Source of the DNA: Ophiostoma sp. CBS 140.51
Taxonomy: Eukaryota; Ascomycota; Sordariomycetes; Ophiostomatales; Ophiostomataceae
Length of the DNA: 64,000 nt
NCBI GenBank assembly: GCA_029298735.1
Contig: JANSLP010000055.1
Location: 88,568 to 152,567 of the forward strand
Direction: 5' to 3'
The position numbers were made by a program, and so were the translations under genes. The notes below the pieces were generated by a model that saw only the letters and a list, made by a program, of their open reading frames with translations, did not search any database and had not been told where the DNA came from. Below are positions 11,502 through 19,990 of this stretch, in pieces. Numbering within the stretch: position 1 is the first letter of the stretch; the number at the start of each line of letters is the position of its first letter.

Positions 11502-12023
11502 TCAGTCGAAGTGGGTGGCCACGTGGTGTGAGACGGCCGCCTCATCACCCTCGAAATCATCACAGACTGGGCATGTCGTCGTGGCTGCAATGGTGGCAGC
11601 TGTAGTGGTTGGGGTAATCGGGGATGTTGTAGCTCCTGGTGCGTCTACCGTTCCAGCCTGGTTGCCGCCTCGTCGCTTTTGCTGCTTCTTGGCCGGCTTT
11701 ATGTACGCATCCAGGCCGATCTGCTCTCGCGGTGCCTCGTCGGCGGCCGCACTGAAGACGGATGCTGCTGACACGTACGGAGCTGAAGCCGTGGCGGCCC
11801 CAGCAGCACTTCCACCACCTCCACCGGCAGTGGCCATGGTCTGAACCCGGCCGACTCGGCCGTCGCTAAGCCGAACCTTGATGCCTCGCGGGTGGTTACC
11901 GCGTGTCAGGACATTCTGAACAACGCCTTGAACGGTCCGGCCAGTCGGCTGGTCCTGCTTGAGGACGATGTTGACATAGGCACCAGGTATGACCTGCTGA
12001 ATCGTAGGGACCTTGAACGACAT
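11502..12023 (-). CDS. YwbE-like (DUF2196-type) protein with C-terminal CxxC-HxxxH motif
   Basis: From the ATG at 12023 this encodes 173 residues. Residues about 8-62 match the small YwbE-like family known mainly from bacteria: IPGAYVNIVLKQDQ, then TGRTVQGVVQ, then RGNHPRGIKVRL and DGRVGRVQ. A Gly/Ala/Ser linker and a basic segment (KPAKKQQKRRGG) follow. The C terminus has C151-x2-C154, then histidines at 166, 167 and 171, resembling a C2H2 or UBZ-type ubiquitin-binding finger. The role is unknown; the architecture suggests a nucleic-acid or ubiquitin-associated function, which is inference. An in-frame ATG lies at 12035 and the frame extends to 12140, so the start is uncertain. It is divergent from the dipeptidase gene. 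Confidence 0.75.
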   Translation of the reverse strand: MSFKVPTIQQVIPGAYVNIVLKQDQPTGRTVQGVVQNVLTRGNHPRGIKVRLSDGRVGRVQTMATAGGGGGSAAGAATASAPYVSAASVFSAAADEAPREQIGLDAYIKPAKKQQKRRGGNQAGTVDAPGATTSPITPTTTAATIAATTTCPVCDDFEGDEAAVSHHVATHFD

Positions 12024-13098
12024 CCTGGGCCGCATAATTGGTGTCGCCAAGTGACGTCTTTTTGAGCTTCTTGAGCTTCTCGAGCTCCTGATTATTTTTT
12101 TTCGCTGTGTCGTCCTGTGGTCGAATGTTTGACGTAACAATTTGTCGTATGGTGGAGTATCGAAGATTTTTCATTGACTTCTGGAAGAGACAAAAATAAG
12201 CCGAGCATCCACTGTCACTCCACCTGCTCGTAAATTGCCGTAGTAGAGGTAGTTGATTCTGTTGTTTGCTGCGCAAAAGTTGACCGCGCAAAGTAGATGA
12301 AAGTTGACCGATGTGAGCGCCTGCCCAATTTGGATTTGCGCCATTGGTTGCCTGTTTCTAACTGGCTCTTGACAGATCTTACTGGATACAGTGGCGGCTG
12401 TCAGTGGGCCACGGCCCCGTTAGTGGATAATTTAGTGGATACGATCAGAGATCCGTCCACTCAGGGCGCTGACCATTCACCTTTTTGGTTGCTCTTTGGC
12501 ATGGGATTTGCTCATGGCGGGGTAGATTTTGCTCACAGAAACGGTAGCAAACGGCTTGCAGCGGGAAAGAAGGGCCACAAAGAACCAGGCAGACAGACGG
12601 TGCTGTTACGAGTTACAAAGTGCGTGTCTAGGTGTTTCTGCAAGCTTGGCTCTTGGTTGCGCCTTCCGTCTTCTGACTTGCTGTTGTTTCCCCTCGCTCT
12701 TTCCTTGTCTTGTCCTCCCTCCCACCCAATACGTTGTGCTATCTTCTTCCTGCGTTCCTGCTATTCGTACCGTCGGTATGCCCCGCCCGGCTTCTTCGCT
12801 CCTGCCACCTTCCCGATCGATTCAATCGTACCTTCCCCATCGGTTGACCACGCCCCGGTTGCCGTTTAGTCCGCGCCGTCTGTTCGTATCTAGTTCTGCT
12901 CCGCACGTAAAGTGTTCTTTCCTTTCGATTCCAAACAATCTGAACTCCAAACTCTCAACAAACAACTTCACATCTACACCATCCCGCCCGACAACCCTTC
13001 CTTCTCCCTTATCTCAAGCAAACTCGCTTCGTATCTCCCACCACCCCCGCACCTACCTTACCAACGCCATTCGCACCCACCAAGCCCGCAAAGTCACC
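12024..13098. other. Divergent intergenic region (YwbE-like gene / DUG1)
   Basis: This is the shared upstream region of two divergent genes. The right half, from about 12,700, is a pyrimidine-rich leader of the dipeptidase gene. It stays open in the DUG1 frame from 12,529, including an ATG at 12,778. Confidence 0.6.
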
Positions 13099-14529
13099 AT
13101 GGCGCCCCAGCTCGACGGCTTCTTCAAGCAGGTCGACGACCTGTCCAACCAGTTCATCGACCGCCTCGCCAAGGCGGTTGCCATCCCCTCGGTGTCGTCG
13201 GACGCCGCCCGCCGCCCGGATGTCGTCCGCATGGCTCACTTCCTGGAGAGCGAGCTCAAGACGCTCGGTGCCGAGGTCGAGCTCCGTCCCCTGGGCAAGC
13301 AGCCCGACAACCCGAGCCTCGACCTGCCCCCTGTCGTGCTCGCCCGCTACGGCCGCGATGCCAACAAGCGCACCATTCTCGTTTATGGCCACTACGACGT
13401 GCAGCCCGCCGAGAAGACCGACGGCTGGAACACGGAGCCGTTTGAGCTGACGGTGGGCGATGACGGCCGCATGCTGGGCCGTGGCTCGACGGACGACAAG
13501 GGCCCTGTGCTGGGCTGGCTCAACGCCATTGAGGCGCATCAGAAGGCCGGCGTCGATTTCCCCGTCAACCTGCTGATGTGCTTTGAGGGTATGGAGGAGT
13601 ATGGCTCCGAGGGTCTGGACGAGCTGATTGAGGCCGAGGCCAAGAAGTTCTTCAAGGACGCCGAGGCCGTGTGCATTTCGGACAACTACTGGCTCGGCAC
13701 CGAGAAGCCGTGCCTGACGTATGGTCTGCGCGGCTGCAACTACTACTCGATCGAGATTTCCGGTCCCGGTGCCGATCTGCACAGTGGTGTCTTTGGCGGC
13801 ACCGCCCAGGAGCCCATGACGGACCTGACGCGTGTCATGGCTACTCTCGTCGACACCAAGGGCGTGATCCAGATCCCCGGAATTGCCGAGCAGGTCGCCC
13901 CCATCACTGCCGACGAGGACTCGCTGTACGACAACATCTCGTTTACCATGGAGACCCTGCACGAGTCCCTGGGCAGCAAGACTACCATCTTTGAGGACAA
14001 GAAGTCGACCCTCATGGCCCGCTGGCGCTACCCTTCCCTGTCGATTCACGGTGTCGAGGGCGCCTTCTCGGCCCCCGGTGCCAAGACGGTGATTCCCGCC
14101 AAGGTCATTGGCAAGTTCTCGATCCGCACCGTCCCCAACATGGAGATTGACAAGACCAACGAGCTGGTCTTTAAGTACGTCAAGGAACAGTTTGCCAAGC
14201 TCGGCAGCAAGAACACCTTGAACGTCGGCGCCCTCCATACGGGCAACTGGTGGGTCGCCAGCCCCAAGCACTGGAACTTTTCAGCCGCCGCCAAGGCTGT
14301 CGAGCGCGTCTGGGGCGTCGAGCCCGACTTTACGCGCGAGGGCGGCTCGATCCCCGTCACTCTGACCTTTGAGCAGGCCACGGGCAAGAACGTGCTGCTG
14401 CTGCCGATGGGCAGCTCGACAGACGGTGCGCACTCGATCAACGAGAAGCTGGACAAGCGCAACTACATTGAGGGCATCAAGCTGCTGGGTGCGTACCTGC
14501 ACTACGTTGCCGAGGAGCCGAAACAGTAG
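13099..14529 (+). CDS. DUG1: Cys-Gly metallodipeptidase, M20 family (Dug1/CNDP2 type)
   Basis: This encodes 476 residues from the ATG at 13099 (context CACCATGG), close to the length of yeast Dug1. The di-metal M20 site is visible: GHYD (H98, D100), the bridging aspartate in STDDKG (about D132), the general-base/ligand pair in FEGMEEYGS (E166/E167), D195 in SDNYW, and a late histidine in TDGAHS. H228 in DLHSG belongs to the dimerisation lid. Family members hydrolyse Cys-Gly and other dipeptides in the cytosol, as part of glutathione degradation. The upstream frame is open to 12529; translation from the ATG at 12778 would add 107 residues without Asp or Glu. No intron is needed. Confidence 0.95.
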   Translation: MAPQLDGFFKQVDDLSNQFIDRLAKAVAIPSVSSDAARRPDVVRMAHFLESELKTLGAEVELRPLGKQPDNPSLDLPPVVLARYGRDANKRTILVYGHYDVQPAEKTDGWNTEPFELTVGDDGRMLGRGSTDDKGPVLGWLNAIEAHQKAGVDFPVNLLMCFEGMEEYGSEGLDELIEAEAKKFFKDAEAVCISDNYWLGTEKPCLTYGLRGCNYYSIEISGPGADLHSGVFGGTAQEPMTDLTRVMATLVDTKGVIQIPGIAEQVAPITADEDSLYDNISFTMETLHESLGSKTTIFEDKKSTLMARWRYPSLSIHGVEGAFSAPGAKTVIPAKVIGKFSIRTVPNMEIDKTNELVFKYVKEQFAKLGSKNTLNVGALHTGNWWVASPKHWNFSAAAKAVERVWGVEPDFTREGGSIPVTLTFEQATGKNVLLLPMGSSTDGAHSINEKLDKRNYIEGIKLLGAYLHYVAEEPKQ

Positions 14530-14832
14530 ATGGCAGGGCTCGACTTGACCAACTGTCCTTCTTCGTGTTCACTTGCTTATGTTTTATTCGCACATTAACT
14601 ATAACAAATCATATGAATTTAATGCATTGTCTATGTCTTGACCATGTCCAATAATAGCGTGAGATGTGAGTAAAAGAGTGAAATGCAAAGCAAAAGGACG
14701 GTATTGAAATGAAATGGAACCAAACTATGCAAACTGTAGATGTGAGTGGGTATCGGGGTATTAGATGTTTTTGTCACTTTTGTTCACACTAAAAATCGAA
14801 TGCAAAAAGAAACGTGACCACCACGTGCATCA
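14530..14832. other. Convergent intergenic region (DUG1 / Yippee gene)
   Basis: About 300 bp separate two converging stop codons. The sequence is AT-rich and contains probable polyadenylation regions for both transcripts. No gene was seen. Confidence 0.6.
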
Positions 14833-16206
14833 CTACTTAAAGCTACTCGCCAAAGACTCGGCCCGTTTGGCGGCCCGCCGGCGTGCCACAACATCGGCAT
14901 CCCACGTGCCCATGAAAATGTCTTCACACTCGTCGTCGTCTTCCGAGTCGAATTCGATGGGGTCGGCCGGCGAGTGGGAGCCATCGTCATCACCCCCTTC
15001 CTCGTCAAAATCAATCTCTTTGTTGCCAGCACGGAGTCGCTGGTAGCGGGCCATCAGCTGGCGGACGGCACCCATGGGGTCAGAAACGGGAGAGGGGCCG
15101 TCCACCTCACCCGCAGAAGAGCTACCTCCCTCACTTTCGTCCACACCCGCTTCGCGGGCGTGGGCTCCAGTGGGAACATCCTCCCACCCATGATGCGTCG
15201 CCAGCCGTGCAATCTCCAAAATGAATTTGCCCACCTTGTACCGCTGTGCCGGGTCGCTGGCGTCGACATACTTCCACCCGAGCTTGGTGGTGCAGACGGC
15301 ACAGCTAATGTCGGCGACGACGTGGGCGCCCGTGACCAGCCGACGGTTCTCGGCCTTCCCGATCGTAATGTTGGGCAGGTCGCGTGCGCCGCCGGGCCTG
15401 AATTTCTGGCGGCTATAATCATCGTCCTCGTCATCATCATCTGAATCCTCCCAGGGAATATCCTCCTCCTTGACCTCCTTGACTTCGGGCGCAAACAAAT
15501 GGTCTGGGGAGGTCGAGGGTGCCGACACCAGGTAGGCCCGGCCATGACGGCCGGTGAACCCCTTGGAGACGATTTGGGAGGCGAACGCAAGATCGGCCGA
15601 GCAGCGACGGCACCGCAGGGTCGTGGGGAAGAGGCGTTCAAGGCGGCGAGAGGAGCCAGCAGCAGTAGGTGTAGTTGCCAGTGGAGAGGCAGGCTGGTGG
15701 CGCTTTGGAGATGTCCCCACTTGTGGGCCCGACTTGTAGGTGGACGGGCTGGTCACGCCCGTTTCAACGGTCACGCTGCCGTTCTCAAACTCGGCAAAGG
15801 TAGGTTGTTGGTAGTCGATGCTGTCGAAAATGGGAAACGGCGCTGTGATGGGGCTGCCAAAGAGACTCTGCGATGTTGTCACAATGTCGGAGCTCGGGGA
15901 GGTCGAAAGGGATGTCGAGAGAGACGGGGCGGTTGCTTGGCTGCCAGTGGATGTGACAGTGGCTGTTGACCCTGAAGATGCTGCGGAGGCGACACTGAAG
16001 CGGTGGGAGTCGGTCTCAACATATTCATGGTAGGTATCGGGCGGTAACGTGCTCTGTACGGCAATGGTCTCTTGTTGTGAAGACTCCGGGTGATCCGAGG
16101 TGGCTGCCGACACCTTTCGACTCCAGTTCAGACTGGGAAACGACGGCAGGAGAAAGGTCGCATACGGCCGTGGGCGCGACTCGTAAACTCGGGTGCGCCC
16201 AAACAT
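14833..16206 (-). CDS. Yippee-family zinc-binding protein with long N-terminal extension
   Basis: From the ATG at 16206 this encodes 457 residues; an in-frame ATG at 16236 would add ten. The Yippee/Mis18-type zinc fold is indicated by CRRC at about residues 199-202 and CAVC at about 302-305. Typical flanks are FTGRHGRAYLV, then TGAHVVADISC and GWKYVDAS, ending in YKVGKFILE. Canonical Yippee domains have about 52 residues between the two CxxC pairs. Here there are 99, with an acidic insertion (around EDSDDDDEDDD) in the middle. About 190 Ser/Thr-rich residues precede the domain and an acidic low-complexity tail follows. Yippee proteins are conserved eukaryotic zinc proteins, and yeast Moh1 is a member. 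The molecular function is not established. It converges on DUG1. Confidence 0.85.
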   Translation of the reverse strand: MFGRTRVYESRPRPYATFLLPSFPSLNWSRKVSAATSDHPESSQQETIAVQSTLPPDTYHEYVETDSHRFSVASAASSGSTATVTSTGSQATAPSLSTSLSTSPSSDIVTTSQSLFGSPITAPFPIFDSIDYQQPTFAEFENGSVTVETGVTSPSTYKSGPQVGTSPKRHQPASPLATTPTAAGSSRRLERLFPTTLRCRRCSADLAFASQIVSKGFTGRHGRAYLVSAPSTSPDHLFAPEVKEVKEEDIPWEDSDDDDEDDDYSRQKFRPGGARDLPNITIGKAENRRLVTGAHVVADISCAVCTTKLGWKYVDASDPAQRYKVGKFILEIARLATHHGWEDVPTGAHAREAGVDESEGGSSSAGEVDGPSPVSDPMGAVRQLMARYQRLRAGNKEIDFDEEGGDDDGSHSPADPIEFDSEDDDECEDIFMGTWDADVVARRRAAKRAESLASSFK

Positions 16207-18398
16207 GTTGAGAGTGTTTGGTGGGGTGCAGCTCAAAGGATGTATAAAAGATGTGAATCAAAATAGAGACATCCAGAAGCAAGACAAAGATATTATGCGA
16301 GGACCAAACACATGTAGAGATCAAGATAGAAGAAAAAAGAGGTGAGGTCAAGCGTGTAGTCAAGAAAGCGGCAGAAAGGTATCCAAAATCAAGATGCAAA
16401 CAATAAATCACAAAGGCCAATAACGGAACAAAGAGAATGCCGGGAAAAGGATCAAAGACGGCACCGGATGAGCGAGTTAAATATCACCGGACTGGTGTCA
16501 GTGTGTAAGTCGACATAACTTGCCAGTCGGCGTGCAGCGGGTAGTCAAAAATTATAAAAATGGAGAGAAAATGTAGGAGAGAGGGACCGTCGAAGGGGTC
16601 GGAGCAAAGGGAGATCGCCAGTGCAGTAGGTTTGGAGGAGAATAGAAGTAGGTTTAGGAGGATGGGCACACGATAGGATGAGTGGGCCCGAGCCTGAACT
16701 GGCAAACTGGCAAGAGTGTGGAGGGGAGAGACGAGTTGACTTCAAGGTCAGGCCGATATCAGGAATTCTGAAAGTCAGGAACGTTCGGGATCGTGTTCAG
16801 GGTCTTTGCGGGAAGGGTAGGTAATATCTTTTGATGTGATTCTTGGGTAGTCTTTGTGTAGCTTTTTGCCGCCCAACGTGGTCTGCTTCTTTTTGTGTGC
16901 CGGACTCTGCAGCAACCTGCAGTCACATCTCGTCCCGAGTGGGTGTAGAAAAGATGAGAGAAGACTAAGTGATTGAGCCAGTTATCATGCGAAAAGACGC
17001 CAGAGATGCAGGTGCTCATGTCACCAGACAGAAATGGCAAAAAAAGACTGAGGGAGAGAGGGCAAAGAGTTGGAGAGGGATGACGAGCGGACGATGATGA
17101 ATGGCAGGTGCGTGTTTCTGCCGCGTGTGGGAAGAGTGGGGCCACTCCTGGACTTAAGAGTACAAGAATGTTGTGTGGAACCACACTGTAGATTGATGTC
17201 ACTTCTCCCCTCGGCAGAAAGTGACCCAGTTATCGATAAGCACGGTCGTGCAAAAGAGGGGTCGAGCTAGCGGTTTTGGGTGGTCTGCTGGCCTCCGGAG
17301 TCGTCGGGCGGTGAAAGACTGCGAAATGCGAGGGAGAAGAGACAAAGACAAAGAAAGACAACAGAAACACACGAGACTCGGTCGTTTTATGAAACAAATT
17401 GGGAAACATGTTGATGTGTTTCGTACCTTGAAATATTTCTCATTTTTTCTCACGGTATTTTCTGCCCATCTCTTCTTTTGTCTCTTCTTTCAATCCGAGA
17501 AGCGGACCGCATGAGACCCTGAATATGGCAAGCGGTGAAAAAGATCTTAGCGGCATCCATTTGGAAACTTGCAAGGATAAAGACATCGCTCACCGCCTGC
17601 TTTGAGGTTGGACAAACGTCGACGTTTGTGGTCGTACGGATACTTCAACGGTCGTCATAATTGCACCCATTTTTTCTGGAGATTTCGCTGTAAACATCCC
17701 TCTCGTACATAACATCATATTGAATAATACGACGTATTTACGCAATACGACTCATACTTGGCCACCTCCTCACTCACTTTACGTCGTCCAAGACTGGCCA
17801 AGAGAGAAAGAGTAATCGTATTCTCACAGTGCACCTCTCTGGCATGCAGTGAGCCAATCCGGATGCCAGCATGTGGTCCACGTGACTCCACTTAACACAG
17901 TATCTGACAGTGTCTTTTCTCCATCGGCCAATGAGATGAGCGAAAAGTGCCCACAGAACCCACCAAATCCAATTTATCAACCGAGCTAGTCTATTTTCGG
18001 TCATTTTTCACACTGGGCCGCCTCTTGGGCTCCATCGCTCTTTCTCTGTTTCTCTCATTTGCCTCCTTCTCCGCCCCATTGGAAACTGACTCTCGAAACT
18101 TCGCTCCTTTTGGTTTCTACCATCTCTTTAAGTGATTCACTTCTTCCAACATCACGACTTTCCGTCCTCGACAACAACCACAACAACGCATTCACAGGCT
18201 CCCAGCATCTGCTACGAATTCATCAACTCGATCAATTTCGATCCAACCAATCTCCAAACCAACCATCGTCGACTCAATTGACTGCATCAGTCTCCAACGA
18301 TCACCAACTCTCTCTCCGCCGTTTCTCGCCCTCAGACCCCTTCACCTTACCGACCCTTCTCTAGACCGTCTCCCCATCGTGGCATCCAACCGACTATC
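16207..18398. other. Divergent intergenic region (Yippee gene / antizyme)
   Basis: It holds the upstream regions of both genes. From about 18,000 to 18,398 the plus strand is a C/T-rich leader leading into the antizyme start. Short frames elsewhere show no homology. Confidence 0.5.
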
Positions 18399-19497
18399 AT
18401 GGCGCAATTACAGTCCAATTTAAATAATAGTAGTAGTAGTCGCTATGGCGAGGCCGCCGTCCGTCCGGCCGACGTCCTTGCCAGCTGCTACGTGATTGAT
18501 GATGCCGCTGCCCACCTTAAGGGCCTCCACTACTGCACTACGCCTCTTGCCGGTAAGTTTGGTCCTCGCTTCGCTCGTTTTTGTGTCTCGCTTCGCTCGC
18601 ATCGTCGACGTCGCTCGTCATTCACTCACTAACGTTTATCAGGGGCAGAGTGGTATTCCTGAGGTCCCTTCAGGAGGCCTACCATCACCACCGTCAAGTC
18701 CCCCCCTCGCCGCCATCTCCGCCACCAACGAGCTGACTGTGTTCCCCAAGAACAAGTCTAGCTCGTCCAACAACAGTGGCGGACAGCACCGACCCACCGG
18801 CAGAGGGGGGGCAACACTGCGCATCAGGGAAGAGTGTGAGAGACTCTTTTGCGAGACCATGAAGACTGTGTTTCTTGGTGAGAGGAACATGGCCAGTACC
18901 GGCTCAAGCCTGACGGGTGTTTACGGGAGTTCCGCGATTAGCGGGACTTCCTACTACGATGACAGCGACATCACGCCGCCAGATGAGGACAACAGTCAGG
19001 GCGACCACTTTGGCCGCCGCCGTACATCGTCCGTGTCCGTGTCCGACAGCAGCCGCAGCTTCGGCTCCAGCGTGGGTGCCCACAGCTTTTCGACCGTGGC
19101 GTCGTCGGTCGATTTGGAGGAAGCACCCTATGCGGTGCCGTCAGCCTGGCTCGAGCTGTGGGACTTTGTCGGCTGCGGCAGTTTCCGCGGCTTTCTGGCC
19201 GAAGACCCGGCCGGCGAGACGTCCTTGTTTGCGTTTTTCGACGCGTCCGTGCTCAGCCGCGATCTCAAGAAGGCGCTGATGGCCCTCATAGAACTGGCCG
19301 ACACGGCTCTGGGCTGTGCCCACCTCGTCATCTGCGTCGACCGCGGCGGTGCCGAGGCCCTGCCCGACGAGGCTGCCACCCTTCTAAAAGGACTGCAGTG
19401 GGCCGGGTTCTCGCTGACGACGCTGGACACGTGGACGGGCGGGTCGTGTGTGGACGTGACGAGTTCGCGGTGGATTTTCATGGGGATGGAGTTGTAA
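18399..19497 (+). CDS. OAZ1: Ornithine decarboxylase antizyme, programmed +1 frameshift, one intron
   Basis: Antizyme binds ornithine decarboxylase, targets it to the proteasome without ubiquitin and inhibits polyamine uptake. Exon 1 is 18399-18552, the intron 18553-18642 (GTAAGT, branch CTAAC at 18629-18633, ATCAG), and exon 2 starts at 18643. Spliced ORF1 gives 57 residues ending GAEWYS, then TGA at 18660-18662. ORF2 resumes at 18661 (GAG) after skipping one base and gives 278 residues to the TAA at 19495-19497, about 335 in total. GAEWYS followed by EVPSGGLPSPPSSPP is the recognisable antizyme junction. The C-terminal 125 residues carry the antizyme fold (WLELWDFVG, HLVICVDR, GLQWAGFSLTTLDTW, SSRWIFMGMEL). 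The Ser/Asn-rich middle (about 80-205) is probably disordered. Frameshifting is expected to rise with polyamines, as in known antizymes. Confidence 0.93.
18657..18662 (+). promoter_or_regulatory. +1 ribosomal frameshift site (TCC-TGA)
   Basis: The last sense codon TCC (18657-18659) and the stop TGA (18660-18662) match the UCC-UGA shift site known from antizymes of animals and many fungi. Reading GAG (18661-18663) next joins ORF2. The same six bases form an inverted repeat with TCAGGA at 18670-18675. Confidence 0.9.
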
Positions 19498-19990
19498 AGC
19501 GGCGAAGCCGCTTGCTTCCCTGTTTCCTCTTGCGATCACGCCGTCGTAGTACGGGATCGAATCTTTCCTAATGTCTATTCTTACGTCATGACATCTTGTT
19601 TTCTCTTCGTTTTTTGTGTTCCAGTTCTGATTCATCGTCATTTCTGCGTTCTTCTTTACGACAAATTGCCACTGATTTCGAGTTCTATTTCTTTCTTCTT
19701 TTCTTCCAAGACTGAGCGTGGGAGGATATTTTTTGTTCAATCGGCATTGATGTTCTCTCAAGGAGGTGTTTTCTCTTCTTTCTGCAATTACTTAGCTAGT
19801 TTGGTGTCGTTCTGTGGGTGTTTTCTTATAGTTCCATCATACAAAAGAATGCTTTCTCTTTCTCCTCGAGATGTTTGATTTTGGTATATTTGATGTATTT
19901 GATATTTACATGTCTATCTTGCTATGAAAATGCAATCCCGTAAGAACGCCTTTTTTCTGTTCTGTTTTACTTTAACTATGACCATCTTCG
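19498..19990. other. Convergent intergenic region (antizyme / HIS7)
   Basis: T-rich 3' flank of the antizyme gene meeting the 3' flank of HIS7. No gene was seen. Confidence 0.6.

Noticed and set aside
13009..14271. 420-codon minus-strand frame over DUG1
   Set aside because: It is an antisense shadow caused by GC-rich third positions; the plus strand has full M20 peptidase motifs.
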